Positions 35,767-46,210 are shown, numbered from the stretch's first letter. The stretch: 64,000 nucleotides of DNA from Afipia clevelandensis ATCC 49720 (GCF_000336555.1 NZ_KB375281.1:687803-751802); one strand, 5' to 3'. Made by a program: numbers and translations. The notes: generated by a model from the letters alone, not told the origin.

Positions 35767-36420
35767 ATGCCGATGGATTTGTTCGACAGCATTGTCGAGA
35801 GCGAACAACGCGACGTGCAGCTCGCGCCTGGTGCGATGCTGCTTGCAGGTTTCGCACGGCCGCTTGAAGCGGCGCTGATCGAAGCCGTAGCGGCAATCAT
35901 CGCGCGTGCGCCGTTCCGTCATCTGGTCACGCCCGGCGGTCACCGCATGTCGGTGGCGATGACCAATTGCGGACGGGTGGGGTGGGTCAGCGACCGCACC
36001 GGCTATCGCTACGATACGAACGATCCCGACAGCGGACTGCCGTGGCCGTCCATGCCCGAGACATTTGCCGATCTGGCGTTGCGCGCCGCGGACGGGGCGG
36101 GCTTTGCGGATTTCCGCCCCGACGCCTGCCTGATCAATCGCTATGAGCCTGGCGCGAAACTGTCGCTGCATCAGGACAAGGACGAACTGGACTTCAACGC
36201 GCCGATCGTATCGGTATCGCTGGGTTTGCCGGCGACATTTCTGTTCGGCGGACTGAACCGCAATGACAAGACAACGCGTTACAGGCTTGCGCACGGCGAT
36301 GTTGTGGTTTGGGGCGGTTCGGCGCGGCTGGCCTATCATGGCGTGATGCCGCTGGCGGACGGCGAGCATCCGCTGCTCGGTAATCAGCGCATCAATCTGA
36401 CTTTCAGAAAAACGCGGTGA
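35767..36420 (+). CDS. alkB: DNA oxidative demethylase AlkB
   Basis: AlkB removes methyl groups from N1-methyladenine and N3-methylcytosine using Fe(II), oxygen and 2-oxoglutarate. The 217-residue product has the substrate-lid region WVSDRTGYRYDTNDP, the iron ligands His135, Asp137 (SLHQDKDE) and His191 (LAYHGV), and the 2-oxoglutarate-binding arginines in NQRINLTFRKTR. Length is typical. It is probably co-transcribed with the dioxygenase upstream. No Ada box is evident. Confidence 0.96.
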   Translation: MPMDLFDSIVESEQRDVQLAPGAMLLAGFARPLEAALIEAVAAIIARAPFRHLVTPGGHRMSVAMTNCGRVGWVSDRTGYRYDTNDPDSGLPWPSMPETFADLALRAADGAGFADFRPDACLINRYEPGAKLSLHQDKDELDFNAPIVSVSLGLPATFLFGGLNRNDKTTRYRLAHGDVVVWGGSARLAYHGVMPLADGEHPLLGNQRINLTFRKTR

Positions 36421-36435
36421 CGAATGTTGCACGTA

Positions 36436-36519
36436 TCATTGCAAGCAGGTTTAGCGACGAAGCAATCCGTTTTTGCCTGATAAAAGACGAATGGATTGCT
36501 TTGCTTCGCGCGCAATGAC
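36436..36519. repeat. Dispersed palindromic repeat, copy 3 (more diverged)
   Basis: TCATTGCAAGC...GACGAAGCAATCC is followed by GGATTGCTTTGCTTCG...GCAATGA. The layout is as in copies 1 and 2, but here the longer arm is on the left. It lies between convergent alkB and rnd. Confidence 0.8.
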
Positions 36520-36527
36520 GGGCAGAT

Positions 36528-37676
36528 TCAGTCCCGATCGACCCGCACCACACGGCCCTTGTCGATAGCCAGCGCGAGGCGGCCTTTCTTCAAAGCCAGC
36601 GCGGCTTCGCCGAAAAGTTCGCGGCGCCAGCCATGGAGCGCGGCGACGTCGGCATTGTCATCCAGAGCGATCTGTTCGAGATCGTCCACAGTTGCGATAA
36701 CCTTGCTGGCGACGGCATGCCGTTCGGAGGTCATGCGCAGCAGGACTTTCAGCAGTTCAACCGTCGCGCCGCCATTGGCATTGCCGCGTGATTTGTCGAG
36801 CTTTGGCAGCTTGGTCAGATCGCGCGCGATGCCGCGCTTGACGGCAGCAATGATGTCCTGCCCCCATTTGGATTTGTCGAAACCCTTCGGCAGCGAGCGC
36901 AGGTTGGCGAGACGCTCCAGCGAGGTTGGCGCGTGGGTCGCGATATCGCCGATGGCGTCGTCTTTCAGCACGCGCGAGCGGGGGACGTCGCGGCTCTGCG
37001 CTTCCTGTTCGCGCCAGGCGGCGACTTCCATCAGAACCGCGAGATCCTTCGGCTTGCGGACGCGGGTCTTGAGGCGTTCCCATGCGCGCTCGGGATGGAC
37101 GTCATAGGTTTTGGGCGAGGTGAGGATTTCCATTTCCTCGCTGACCCATTCGCTGCGGCCGCGCTTCTTGAGGTCGGCGTCGAGCGCTGCAAACACATCG
37201 CGCAAATGGGTGACGTCCGCGACCGCATAGGTGATCTGGTCCTGCGTCAGCGGACGATTCGACCAGTCGGTGAAACGATGTGTTTTATCGGGACGGTGAC
37301 CGGTGATGCGCTCGACCAACTGGTCGTAGGCGATGCTGTCGCCATAGCCGAGCACCATGGCGGCAACCTGGGTATCGAACACCGGATGCGGAATGATCCC
37401 GGCGCGATGAAAGATGATCTCGATGTCCTGCCGCGCGGCGTGGAACACCTTCAGCACGCTCTCGTTGGCCATCAGGTCGAAAAACGGTTTCAGGTCGATG
37501 CCGTCGGCGAGCGCGTCGATCACGACAGCTTCATCCGCGCTGGCCATTTGCACGACACAGAGCAGCGGATAGTAGGTGGTTTCGCGCAAAAACTCGGTAT
37601 CGACGGTGATGACGCGGTGTTTGGCGAGGCGATTGCAGACGGAGGCGAGTTCGTCAGTGGTGGTGATCATTTCCAT
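36528..37676 (-). CDS. rnd: Ribonuclease D
   Basis: Rnd is a 3-prime to 5-prime exoribonuclease that trims tRNA precursors. The 382-residue product has a DEDDy exonuclease domain with [13 protein letters not shown] near 23, [13 protein letters not shown] near 98 and YAVADVTHL near 150. An HRDC domain follows with [22 protein letters not shown] near 215 and a second helical domain. ATG at 37676 ([10 protein letters not shown]) matches the family start. Confidence 0.96.
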   Translation of the reverse strand: MEMITTTDELASVCNRLAKHRVITVDTEFLRETTYYPLLCVVQMASADEAVVIDALADGIDLKPFFDLMANESVLKVFHAARQDIEIIFHRAGIIPHPVFDTQVAAMVLGYGDSIAYDQLVERITGHRPDKTHRFTDWSNRPLTQDQITYAVADVTHLRDVFAALDADLKKRGRSEWVSEEMEILTSPKTYDVHPERAWERLKTRVRKPKDLAVLMEVAAWREQEAQSRDVPRSRVLKDDAIGDIATHAPTSLERLANLRSLPKGFDKSKWGQDIIAAVKRGIARDLTKLPKLDKSRGNANGGATVELLKVLLRMTSERHAVASKVIATVDDLEQIALDDNADVAALHGWRRELFGEAALALKKGRLALAIDKGRVVRVDRD

Positions 37677-37862
37677 GCAGGGGGTTATGAACGCCTTGGG
37701 CGGAATTTTCCATGCGAAAATCGGCCCATCGGGCAAGCCCACAGGACATGACAGGTACAATTTCCGGGACAATTCCAGTACCCCCTGAACCGGCGGAACG
37801 GGAAGCGCGACCAATGGATTGGTATCGCAACGCACTATTCCAGAGGGGAAGGACCGACGGTC

Positions 37863-38123
37863 ATGACTGGGAAACGCAGGATCGGCGTCGGAGCCGCCGT
37901 TTTCGCCACTGTGCTGATTTCCGGCATGGCGCTGGCGAACAATCTCAACGTCAACACCGGCACGTACATTCCGATCCGGCCTCACGTCAATCTCAACAAC
38001 ACGATTAATGCCGGGGTGAAGATCCGGACGTATCAGGATATCGACCTGTCCGAAAATTGCCGTCCCGACGAGCGCATCAAGGTCAGGGGCAAGAGGGAAT
38101 GGCGCTGCCGTCAGGACCGGTGA
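37863..38123 (+). CDS. Small secreted protein of unknown function
   Basis: The 86-residue product has a signal peptide ([20 protein letters not shown], cleavage near ALANN) and a mature part rich in Asn, with [15 protein letters not shown] and [16 protein letters not shown]. Two cysteines near the C-terminus could pair. ATG at 37863 has GGAC upstream. I do not recognise a family. It stands alone. Confidence 0.6.
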   Translation: MTGKRRIGVGAAVFATVLISGMALANNLNVNTGTYIPIRPHVNLNNTINAGVKIRTYQDIDLSENCRPDERIKVRGKREWRCRQDR

Positions 38124-38231
38124 AACAGCATTCCGCGATGTGAAATCAACCTAGCTATGCGTTGCGGCAATGGGGCTGCATTGCGCGCGGCGGCATGATT
38201 AGGTGCGGCTCCACCTGCGAGCTTCCTCACC

Positions 38232-39089
38232 ATGATTATTGGACTCGATCACGCCGTCATTCTCGTCCGCGATATTGAAGCCGGCGTTGCCGGTTATCAG
38301 ACACTGCTTGGCTGCGCACCAGCATGGCGCGCGGAGAGCAATGGCGCGGCAAGTGCAATTTTCACGCTGGATAACACGTCGGTCGAACTTATGGCGCCGT
38401 CCGGCGAAGGTGATGCCGCCGACCGGGTGCGCGCCGCGCTGGACAAACAGGGCGAAGGACTCGCCAGCCTCGCATTCGCGGTCGATGATATCGCGAAGGC
38501 GTATCATCGTCTGACGCGGCTCGGCCTTGCACCGGAGGAGATCGGCGAGGGGAGCAGCACCGATCTCGAATCCGGCCGCACGCTGACCTGGAAGCGCACC
38601 CGTGCATCGGCTGAATCGACCCACGGCATCCGGCTGTTTTTTCTCCAGCGTAACGAGAGGTTCGCGCGCTCGAAGGAGACCGCATCCGCAGCCGTCTCCA
38701 TGCTCGATCATCTTGTGATCGCAACGCCCGATCCGGATCGGACCGCGGCACTTTATGGTGCGCGCCTCGGCCTCGACATGAAGCTGGACCGGACCATCCC
38801 TGCAATCGGCACGCGCTTCCTGTTTTTCAGGACGGGCGGGCTGGTGTTCGAGATCATCCATCGGCTCAAGGACGGCAGGGGCGATGGCCCTGACAAGATT
38901 TACGGGGTGTCCTGGCGGGTGGCGGATGTCGAGGCGACACGCAAGCGGCTTCAGGAGGCCGGTCTGGAGGTCTCCGAGGTCCGTGAGGGTCGCAAGCCGG
39001 GTACCCGGGTTTTCACGGTTCGGACCGGGACATTCGGCGTCCCGACCATCGTGATCGAGCAGGGACAGAGGGACGCGGACGACAACTAG
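38232..39089 (+). CDS. VOC-family protein with two glyoxalase-like domains
   Basis: The 285-residue product has two vicinal-oxygen-chelate modules. The first starts GLDHAVILVRDIEAGVAGYQ (residues 4-23) and the second starts MLDHLVIATPDPDRTAALYG (about 157-176). A metal-binding His heads each module (LDHAV, LDHLV), and FEIIHRL and IVIEQ supply further candidate ligands. The fold covers dioxygenases, glyoxalase and epimerases, so the reaction cannot be named. The gene is monocistronic, 140 bases upstream from a T-rich gap before aspS. Confidence 0.85.
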   Translation: MIIGLDHAVILVRDIEAGVAGYQTLLGCAPAWRAESNGAASAIFTLDNTSVELMAPSGEGDAADRVRAALDKQGEGLASLAFAVDDIAKAYHRLTRLGLAPEEIGEGSSTDLESGRTLTWKRTRASAESTHGIRLFFLQRNERFARSKETASAAVSMLDHLVIATPDPDRTAALYGARLGLDMKLDRTIPAIGTRFLFFRTGGLVFEIIHRLKDGRGDGPDKIYGVSWRVADVEATRKRLQEAGLEVSEVREGRKPGTRVFTVRTGTFGVPTIVIEQGQRDADDN

Positions 39090-39270
39090 CGGGCAGCCCG
39101 TCCGTCTGACGACAGATTCGTTGTTTTTATTAATCTTTTTCCCGCCATTCGGGAGGCGAGGCGGCACCATCCGGTTGCCGCGTTCCCTTCGCTCGGGTAA
39201 ACCCTGCGCGCGCGGGATACTCCCCGCACTCCCTGATTCTTGCCTCTGACCGCCGATTTCCAGGATTTCC

Positions 39271-41043
39271 ATGCATCGTTATCGTTCCCACACCTGCGGC
39301 GCGCTCCGCGAAGCCGACATCGGCCAGGACGTCCGGCTCTCAGGCTGGTGCCACCGCATCCGCGACCATGGCGGCCTGCTGTTTATCGACCTGCGCGATC
39401 ACTACGGCATGACCCAGTGCGTGGTGGATCCGGACTCGAAGGCCTTCAGCCTCGCCGAGAAGCTGCGCGCCGAGTGGGTGGTCAAGATCGACGGCAAGGT
39501 CCGCCGCCGTCCCGAGGGCACCGACAATCCCGAATTGCCGACTGGCATCGTCGAGGTCTTCATCAACGAGATCGAAGTGCTGGGCGAGGCGGGCGAACTG
39601 CCGATGCCGGTGTTCGGCGATCAGGAATATCCCGAGGAAATCCGTCTCAAGTACCGCTTCCTCGATCTGCGCCGCGAAAAGCTGCACCAGAACATCATGA
39701 CCCGCGGCGCCATCGTCGACTCGATGCGCGCGCGGATGAAGAAGGCCGGCTTCTTTGAATTCCAGACGCCGATCCTCACCGCATCGTCGCCGGAAGGCGC
39801 GCGCGACTTCCTCGTGCCGTCACGCATTCATCCCGGCAAGTTCTATGCGCTGCCGCAGGCGCCGCAGCAGTACAAGCAACTGCTGATGATGTCGGGCTTC
39901 GACCGTTACTTCCAGATCGCACCATGCTTCCGCGACGAAGACCCGCGCGCAGACCGTCTGCCAGGCGAGTTCTACCAGCTCGATCTGGAGATGAGCTTCG
40001 TCACGCAGGAAGACGTGTTCGCTGCGATGGAGCCGGTGATTACCGGCGTGTTCGAGGAGTTCGCCAACGGCAAGCCGGTCACCAAGAAGTGGCCGCGCAT
40101 TCCGTTCGCTGAAAGCCTGCGCAAGTACGGTACCGACAAGCCGGATCTTCGCAATCCTCTGGTGATGCAGGATGTGTCCGAACACTTCCGCGGCTCGGGC
40201 TTCAAGGTGTTCGCGCGCATGCTCGAAGACGCGACCAATCAGGTCTGGGCGATTCCCGGACCGGGCGGCGGTTCGCGCGCGTTCTGCGATCGCATGAACT
40301 CGTGGGCGCAGGGCGAAGGCCAGCCGGGCCTTGGCTACATCATGTGGCGTGAAGGCGGCGAGGGCGCAGGCCCGCTTGCCAACAACATCGGACCAGAGCG
40401 CACCGCCGCGATCCGCGATCAGCTTGGTCTGAAGGAAGGCGATGCGGCGTTCTTCGTCGCGGGCGATCCGTCGAAATTCTGGAAGTTCGCAGGTCTCGCG
40501 CGCACGAAGCTGGGTGAAGAACTCAACCTGATCGACAAGGACCGGTTCGAGCTCGCCTGGATCGTCGACTTCCCGATGTATGAGTACAACGAGGAAGACA
40601 AGAAGGTCGACTTCTCGCACAACCCGTTCTCGATGCCGCAGGGCGGCCTCGAAGCGCTGGAAACGCAGGACCCGCTGACCATCAAGGCGTTCCAGTACGA
40701 CATCGCCTGCAACGGCTACGAGATCGCGTCTGGCGGCATCCGCAACCATCGCCCGCAGGCGATGGTGAAGGCCTTCGAGATCGCAGGCTATGGCGAGGAA
40801 ACGGTCATCGAGCGTTTCGGCGGCATGTACCGGGCGTTCCAGTATGGCGCACCGCCGCATGGCGGCATGGCCGCCGGTGTCGACCGCATTGTCATGTTGC
40901 TTTGCGGTACGAACAACCTGCGCGAGATTTCGCTTTTCCCGATGAATCAACGTGCCGAAGATCTGCTCATGGGCGCGCCATCGGAAGTCTCGCTGAAGCA
41001 GTTGCGCGAGCTTCATATCCGGCTCAATCTGCCGCAAAGTTGA
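39271..41043 (+). CDS. aspS: Aspartyl-tRNA synthetase (probably non-discriminating)
   Basis: The enzyme charges tRNA-Asp. The 590-residue product has an OB-fold anticodon-binding domain ([20 protein letters not shown]), class II motif 2 ([19 protein letters not shown] near 220), a bacterial GAD insertion (about 300-420) and motif 3 [17 protein letters not shown] near 530. The anticodon-binding loop reads IRDHGG, with His where non-discriminating bacterial AspRS enzymes such as the Pseudomonas one also have His. This suggests it also makes Asp-tRNA-Asn for amidation by GatCAB. Confidence 0.97.
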   Translation: MHRYRSHTCGALREADIGQDVRLSGWCHRIRDHGGLLFIDLRDHYGMTQCVVDPDSKAFSLAEKLRAEWVVKIDGKVRRRPEGTDNPELPTGIVEVFINEIEVLGEAGELPMPVFGDQEYPEEIRLKYRFLDLRREKLHQNIMTRGAIVDSMRARMKKAGFFEFQTPILTASSPEGARDFLVPSRIHPGKFYALPQAPQQYKQLLMMSGFDRYFQIAPCFRDEDPRADRLPGEFYQLDLEMSFVTQEDVFAAMEPVITGVFEEFANGKPVTKKWPRIPFAESLRKYGTDKPDLRNPLVMQDVSEHFRGSGFKVFARMLEDATNQVWAIPGPGGGSRAFCDRMNSWAQGEGQPGLGYIMWREGGEGAGPLANNIGPERTAAIRDQLGLKEGDAAFFVAGDPSKFWKFAGLARTKLGEELNLIDKDRFELAWIVDFPMYEYNEEDKKVDFSHNPFSMPQGGLEALETQDPLTIKAFQYDIACNGYEIASGGIRNHRPQAMVKAFEIAGYGEETVIERFGGMYRAFQYGAPPHGGMAAGVDRIVMLLCGTNNLREISLFPMNQRAEDLLMGAPSEVSLKQLRELHIRLNLPQS

Positions 41044-41115
41044 ATCGCATAACCGTCGCAAGACGGGACTAAACAGTCCGCCGGAAGGCGGGCTGATAAG
41101 AGACCGGGAGTGGAT

Positions 41116-43425
41116 ATGGCGTCGACGTTATCGGAAGAACTGCGCCTTGCGGCGCTGTCGTATCATCGCCTTCCACGGCCCGGTAAGCTCGAAATACAGG
41201 CGACCAAGCCTCTCGCGAACCAGCGTGACCTTGCGCTGGCCTATTCGCCGGGTGTCGCCGCGGCATGCGAGGCCATCGCGGCTGATCCGCAACAGGCTGC
41301 TGAACTCACGATCCGCTCCAATCTGGTTGCCGTCGTCAGCAACGGCACTGCTGTGCTCGGCCTCGGCAACATCGGCCCGCTTGCATCCAAGCCGGTGATG
41401 GAAGGCAAGGCGGTTCTGTTCAAGAAGTTCGCCGGCATCGATGTGTTCGACATTGAAATCGCGGCGGACACCATCGCGCGCGTGGTGGACACAGTGGCGG
41501 CGCTGGAGCCGACCTTCGGCGGCATCAACCTTGAAGATATCAAGGGGCCTGAGTGCTTCGAGATCGAGGAGCAACTCAAGGCGCGGATGAAAATCCCCGT
41601 GTTCCACGATGACCAGCATGGCACCGCCATTATCGTCTGCGCGGCGGTTCGCAATGCGCTGATGATCAACGGCAAGAAGCTGGAAGACTGCAAGATTGTG
41701 GCTTCCGGCGCGGGCGCTGCAGCGATCGCCTGCCTCAACCTTCTGGTGTCCCTCGGTGCGCAGCGCAAGAACATCTGGGTTTGCGACATCGACGGTCTTG
41801 TCTATGAAGGCCGCAACACCCTGATGGACAAGTGGAAGGCGGTCTACGCGCAAAAGACCGACAAGCGCACGCTGGGCGACGTGATCGCAGGCGCAGACAT
41901 TTTTCTCGGCGTGTCGGCGGGCGGCGTGCTCAAGCCCGAGATGGTCAAGCAGATGGCGGACCAGCCGTTGGTGATGGCGCTGGCCAATCCGAATCCGGAG
42001 ATCATGCCGGACGAGGCGCGCAAGGCGCGCCCCGATGCGATGATCTGCACCGGGCGCTCCGACTTTCCGAACCAGGTCAACAACGTCCTGTGCTTCCCCT
42101 TTATCTTCCGCGGCGCGCTCGATGTGGGCGCGACGGCAATCAACGAGGCGATGAAGGTGGCCGCGGTCGACGCACTGGCGCAGCTTGCCCGCGATCCACC
42201 GTCCGATGTGGTGGTCCGCTTCGATGGCGGCGAGACGCAGGGCTTCGGTCCCGGTTCGCTGATCCCGTCGCCGTTCGATCCGCGGCTGATCCTGCGCGTG
42301 GCGCCTGCGGTGGCCAAGGCCGCCATGGACTCCGGCGTTGCGACGCGGCCGATTACCGACTTCGATGCCTATATCGGTCAGCTCGACCGCTTCGCGTTCC
42401 GCTCCGGCCTTGTGATGAAGCCGGTGTTCGCGAAAGCCAAGACCCAGCCGGTGCGCGTGATCTACGCCGAGGGCGAGGACGAGCGCGTGCTGCGCGCGGT
42501 GCAGGTGGTGCTGGAGGAAAAGCTGGCGCGGCCCATTCTGGTCGGGCGTCCATCGGTGGTCGCGGCCCGCATCAAGCGGTTCGGCCTCTCGATCAATCCC
42601 GGCAGCGATTTCGACCTCATCAATCCCGAGGACGATCCGCGTTATCGCTCCTATGTGCAAAGTTATATCGATTTCGCCGGGCGGCACGGCATCACGCCGG
42701 AAGCCGCGCGGACCTTGGTGCGCACCAACGCGACCGTGATCGCGGCGCTGGCGGTGGCGCGGGGCGAGGCCGACGCCATGCTGTGCGGCGTCGATGGCCG
42801 CTACATGAGCCACCTGCGGCGCATCCGTGAGATCATCGGCGTTGCGCCGGGACTGGCAGACTATTCGGCACTGGCGCTGGTGATCACCAGCAAGGGGTCG
42901 TACTTCATTGCGGATACGCAGATCCGTCCTAATCCGACCGCCGAGGAACTGGCGGAAATGGCGGCGCTGGCCGCTGTCCATGTCCAGCGTTTCGGAATTA
43001 AGCCGAAGGTCGCGTTCCTGTCGCACTCGGATTTCGGCAGCTACGACTCGGCCTCGGCCCAGAAGATGCGCCGCGCCACCGAAATCCTGGTGAACGATCA
43101 TCCGGAAATCGAGGCTGACGGTGAAATGCAGGGCGATTCCGCGTTGACAGCGCTGTCGCGCCAACTCGTGCTGCCGCATTCCCGGCTCGAAGGCTCGGCC
43201 AATATCCTGATCATGCCGAACCTCGACGCAGCGAACATCGCGTATCAAATGATCAAGGTTCTGGCGGACGCCCTGCCGGTGGGGCCGATCCTGATCGGGC
43301 CGGCGCGGCCGGCGCATATCCTGACGCCCTCGGTGACGGCACGCGGCATTCTCAACATGACGGCGGTGGCGGCAGTCGAGGCGCAGGAGCGGGCAGGACG
43401 ACAGCAGCCAACGCTATTCGGCTGA
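41116..43425 (+). CDS. maeB: NADP-dependent malic enzyme with C-terminal phosphotransacetylase domain
   Basis: The product decarboxylates malate to pyruvate. It has 769 residues: a malic enzyme domain (about 1-425) with [12 protein letters not shown] near 35, catalytic [14 protein letters not shown] [11 protein letters not shown] near 95, [12 protein letters not shown] near 155 and [12 protein letters not shown] domain resembling phosphate acetyltransferase follows (about 430-760), with [16 protein letters not shown] and [19 protein letters not shown]. In rhizobial homologues the PTA domain is thought to be regulatory rather than catalytic. GGGAG precedes ATG 41116. It follows aspS after 72 bases containing only a short hairpin. 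Confidence 0.96.
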   Translation: MASTLSEELRLAALSYHRLPRPGKLEIQATKPLANQRDLALAYSPGVAAACEAIAADPQQAAELTIRSNLVAVVSNGTAVLGLGNIGPLASKPVMEGKAVLFKKFAGIDVFDIEIAADTIARVVDTVAALEPTFGGINLEDIKGPECFEIEEQLKARMKIPVFHDDQHGTAIIVCAAVRNALMINGKKLEDCKIVASGAGAAAIACLNLLVSLGAQRKNIWVCDIDGLVYEGRNTLMDKWKAVYAQKTDKRTLGDVIAGADIFLGVSAGGVLKPEMVKQMADQPLVMALANPNPEIMPDEARKARPDAMICTGRSDFPNQVNNVLCFPFIFRGALDVGATAINEAMKVAAVDALAQLARDPPSDVVVRFDGGETQGFGPGSLIPSPFDPRLILRVAPAVAKAAMDSGVATRPITDFDAYIGQLDRFAFRSGLVMKPVFAKAKTQPVRVIYAEGEDERVLRAVQVVLEEKLARPILVGRPSVVAARIKRFGLSINPGSDFDLINPEDDPRYRSYVQSYIDFAGRHGITPEAARTLVRTNATVIAALAVARGEADAMLCGVDGRYMSHLRRIREIIGVAPGLADYSALALVITSKGSYFIADTQIRPNPTAEELAEMAALAAVHVQRFGIKPKVAFLSHSDFGSYDSASAQKMRRATEILVNDHPEIEADGEMQGDSALTALSRQLVLPHSRLEGSANILIMPNLDAANIAYQMIKVLADALPVGPILIGPARPAHILTPSVTARGILNMTAVAAVEAQERAGRQQPTLFG

Positions 43426-43473
43426 CGGGAACTCCTGTATAGTCCTGCTTCTGGGGATTTAACGGGGCCGCAT

Positions 43474-43929
43474 ATGCCAGCCATTGTCACGGTCGGACGT
43501 GTACTGTTCGTCGTCCTGTTTGTGTTTTCGGGCGCGTCCAAGCTGTTCGATATCGCATCGACCACGCAGGCGATCACGGACAAGGTGGTTCTGCCGTCGA
43601 TGCTGATGCCCTATACGGCCCAGCTCGAGGGCGTGACAGGCATGCCGACCGCGCAACTCCTCGCGATCCTTGCAGGCGCGCTGGAAGTGATCGGCGGATT
43701 GTTCATCGCGCTGAACTTCGGCACGCGGACTTTCGCCTGGCTGCTGATCCTGTTCGTCGCGGTGACGACGTTCTACTTCCACAATTTCTGGGACATGACC
43801 GGCGCGGACAAGATCAACAACATGATCCACGCCCTGAAGAATCTGTCCCTGATCGGCGGATTGCTGTTGATTGCGGGTTATCCGCGCCCTGTGGCGATGG
43901 AAGACAGCGGCCGTTACACGGACGTCTAG
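43474..43929 (+). CDS. DoxX family membrane protein
   Basis: The 151-residue product has four membrane segments, the first two being TVGRVLFVVLFVFSGASKLF and QLLAILAGALEVIGGLFIAL. GxSKLF after helix one and LEVIGGL in helix two match DoxX/DoxD-like proteins. Some members help quinone-linked redox or membrane stress functions; the role here is unknown. The stop codon TAG overlaps the stop of the convergent gene by four bases (CTAG). Confidence 0.87.
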   Translation: MPAIVTVGRVLFVVLFVFSGASKLFDIASTTQAITDKVVLPSMLMPYTAQLEGVTGMPTAQLLAILAGALEVIGGLFIALNFGTRTFAWLLILFVAVTTFYFHNFWDMTGADKINNMIHALKNLSLIGGLLLIAGYPRPVAMEDSGRYTDV

Positions 43930-44489
43930 CCTCGCCGCCATGCGGTGACGTCGACCCGGTTGTCCGCATCGAGCACGCGCGTTTCATCAGCCTTCAATCC
44001 GTGAGCGGCGAGAATGTCCTGTGGCGAATGCTGCGGCACGCCGGGAAAGCCGCCCATTCCGCCGGGAATGGTCAGGCCGTGCGCCTGTGACAGCCAGAAT
44101 GTGTCATAGCGGTCCATGAACATCCCGAATACGACGGGCCCGCCGATAATCGCTGCAATCCCGTCCGTCACACCGCTCATCCGGCAAGCATCCTCAAACG
44201 AGGCGCCTGCGGGATTCCATAAGGTGGCCTTGGGATTCTCTGGATCCCCGGCGAGGGCCGGAATGTTCCGCGTCAGGATGATGCGCGTGCGCTCAGGCGA
44301 GCGCGGCTGATCCTCGAACGAGTTTCTGCCGTGGACGATCAGGTCGGCGGCGTCGAGCGCGGATTCAAAAAAACGCTGATCGGCCTCGAACTTGAGCGAA
44401 GCGGGCATTACGCCATTCGCATCGGCGAGCATGCCGTCGGCGGAGACAATTACATAGCCTTCAATACGCATGGGTTGCGGTTTAGCCAT
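43926..44489 (-). CDS. Dihydrofolate reductase-like / RibD C-terminal domain protein
   Basis: The 187-residue product has the RibD-C/DHFR fold: MRIEGYVIVSADGMLADANG at the N-terminus, ADLIVHGRNSFED near 48, RIILTRNI and a dinucleotide-binding AIIGGPVVFGMF near 115. It probably binds NADPH, but the substrate is unknown and it is shorter than full RibD. It lies 31 bases downstream of the deacetylase gene on the same strand. ATG 44489 or 44471 may be the start. Confidence 0.82.
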   Translation of the reverse strand: MAKPQPMRIEGYVIVSADGMLADANGVMPASLKFEADQRFFESALDAADLIVHGRNSFEDQPRSPERTRIILTRNIPALAGDPENPKATLWNPAGASFEDACRMSGVTDGIAAIIGGPVVFGMFMDRYDTFWLSQAHGLTIPGGMGGFPGVPQHSPQDILAAHGLKADETRVLDADNRVDVTAWRRG

Positions 44490-44520
44490 TTCCGGGACGA
44501 CCGCAAGTGCGGGTTTGCCG

Positions 44521-45495
44521 CTATTCGGAGATGGTCTGCACCACGCTGTTGAGTGGCCGCGAACTGACCGTCGGCAGCTTGAGGCCCTTGACCACTTCCT
44601 CGTCGTATTGCGCGATGGTGGTCACCGGCGCTTTCGCTTTCACCTGAACGACCTTGTAGCCGCCGGCCTTCAGCCGCTTCATGAGTTCGGGCAAGGCTTC
44701 GCCTGTATGTTTCTGAAAGTCGTGCATCAGGATGATGCCCTTGCCGTTCTTGTCGAGCTTGTGCATCACGGTGTCGACGATCTTCTCGGGCTTGCTCGCC
44801 TTGAAGTCGAAGGAGTCGAGGTCGCACGACCAGATCGAGATGTTGCGTTCGCCGAGATAGGTCACCATTGCGGGCGGATGCTGGAGCGCGGGGAAGCGGA
44901 ACAGCGGCGAGGGGGCTGCGCCCAGCGCCCACTTCACGGCGCTGAATCCCTTCTCGATTTCTTCCTTGCGCTGCTCGTCGGTCAGCTTCTTGTTGTTGAG
45001 ATTGGCGTGCGACCATGTGTGCGAGCCGATGGTGTGGCCTTCTGCGGCCACATGCTTGAGGATTTCCGGATAGTAGGTCGCATGCTTGCCGATCGGGAAG
45101 AAGATCGCCTTGGTGCATTCCTCGGCGAGCGTCTTCAACACCGACGGCGTGTTCACCGGCCAGGGGCCGTCATCGAATGTCAGCACCACTTCCTTGTCGC
45201 GCAGAAAGTCGAGCTGCTTGAAATGTTCAAAGCCGAAACCAGGGCCGCCGGTGGTGTCGATCTGCACCACGCGCGACACGCCGATGGCATTCGGGTTGGC
45301 GCAGTTGGCTTTTGCGGCAGTCGGAGCAGGCGCGGGTGCCGCTGCTGCGGGAGTCGGGGCGGGCGCTGGCGCCGGAACGGCGGCGGGCGCAGGGGGTGGA
45401 GTGGTGCGCTGCGGGATAAGAGCCTGCGACCAGGCGCTGGTGAAAGCGCAGACCGAAATGGCGCTGGCGGCGAAAAATGTTGCCTTGATACGCAT
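44521..45495 (-). CDS. Secreted polysaccharide deacetylase (NodB homology)
   Basis: The 324-residue product has a signal peptide (cleavage near SAWSQ), a Pro/Ala-rich linker of about 45 residues, then a NodB-type deacetylase domain. The metal motif is VVLTFDDGPWPVNT near 110 and GHTIGSHTWSHANL near 160, with the C-terminal GIILMHDFQKHT near 245. It removes acetyl or other acyl groups from a polysaccharide, possibly peptidoglycan, in the periplasm. ATG at 45495 places the signal peptide at the N-terminus; a TTG at 45516 would add seven residues. Confidence 0.9.
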   Translation of the reverse strand: MRIKATFFAASAISVCAFTSAWSQALIPQRTTPPPAPAAVPAPAPAPTPAAAAPAPAPTAAKANCANPNAIGVSRVVQIDTTGGPGFGFEHFKQLDFLRDKEVVLTFDDGPWPVNTPSVLKTLAEECTKAIFFPIGKHATYYPEILKHVAAEGHTIGSHTWSHANLNNKKLTDEQRKEEIEKGFSAVKWALGAAPSPLFRFPALQHPPAMVTYLGERNISIWSCDLDSFDFKASKPEKIVDTVMHKLDKNGKGIILMHDFQKHTGEALPELMKRLKAGGYKVVQVKAKAPVTTIAQYDEEVVKGLKLPTVSSRPLNSVVQTISE

Positions 45496-45637
45496 CGCAA
45501 ATACCCCTGAACGCAAAATCTCCCGCGTCCGGTCCGTCGGACGCCAACGTAGTCCCCGATTGTGAGCCTAGACCCACAACGAAAATCGCGCCAACCGATT
45601 TTCCACAGGAGCGTTGGCAGGGTTAATCAGGGGGAGA

Positions 45638-46210
45638 TCAGGTGTTTAAAGCGCGCGCGATGGCCGTGACGATACGGGTATCGGTAGGTTCGATGCGTGA
45701 GGAGAACGCTTCCGCAATATGGCCGTCGCGGCCGACGAGGTACTTGTGGAAGTTCCAGCCGGGAATATCGGACGGACGTTCGGTGGCCGCCCATTTGTAA
45801 AAGGGATGGGCGTTCGGGCCTTTCACGGACGTCTTGGCCGTCATCGGGAAGCTGACGTGATAGGTCTGTTCGGCGGTGTGGGCGATGTCGCTTGCGCCGC
45901 CCGGTTCCTGCGCGCCGAAGTCGTTCGACGGCACGCCGATCACCATAAACCCGCGGTCCCTGAATTTCGTCCAGACGTCTTCAAGTCCGGCATATTGCGG
46001 CGTGAAGCCGCAGAGCGAGGCGGTGTTCACCACCAGAAGCGGCTTGCCGGCATAGTCGGCAAGGCGGATGTCGCCGCCTTTGAGACCCTGGAAGGAAAAG
46101 CCGTAAGCCGTCATGCGGCTCATCGCGGCCTGCGCGAAGGCGGCTCGCGGCGCGAACGGAAGTGCTGCGGCTGCGGCAATGGCCGTTATCACGCTTCGGC
46201 GGTCGATCAT
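45638..46210 (-). CDS. Exported glutathione peroxidase-family protein with altered active site
   Basis: The 190-residue product has a twin-arginine-like signal (MIDRRSVITAIAAAAALPFA), so it may act in the periplasm. The peroxidase domain has catalytic Cys67 in VNTASLCGFTPQY and Trp in PGWNFHKYLV. The usual PCNQFG motif reads PSNDFGAQEPG, so the normal catalytic Gln is replaced by Asp. It could be a thiol peroxidase using thioredoxin or have lost activity. AGGGAG precedes ATG 46210. Confidence 0.9.
   Translation of the reverse strand: MIDRRSVITAIAAAAALPFAPRAAFAQAAMSRMTAYGFSFQGLKGGDIRLADYAGKPLLVVNTASLCGFTPQYAGLEDVWTKFRDRGFMVIGVPSNDFGAQEPGGASDIAHTAEQTYHVSFPMTAKTSVKGPNAHPFYKWAATERPSDIPGWNFHKYLVGRDGHIAEAFSSRIEPTDTRIVTAIARALNT

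Noticed and set aside
41075-41094. Hairpin AGTCCGCC-GGAA-GGCGGGCT between aspS and the malic enzyme gene.
   Set aside because: One wobble pair and no T-tail; not enough to call a terminator.
41128-43317. 729-codon open frame opposite the malic enzyme gene.
   Set aside because: It is a mirror of the high-GC coding strand, rich in His and Arg, with no recognisable domain.
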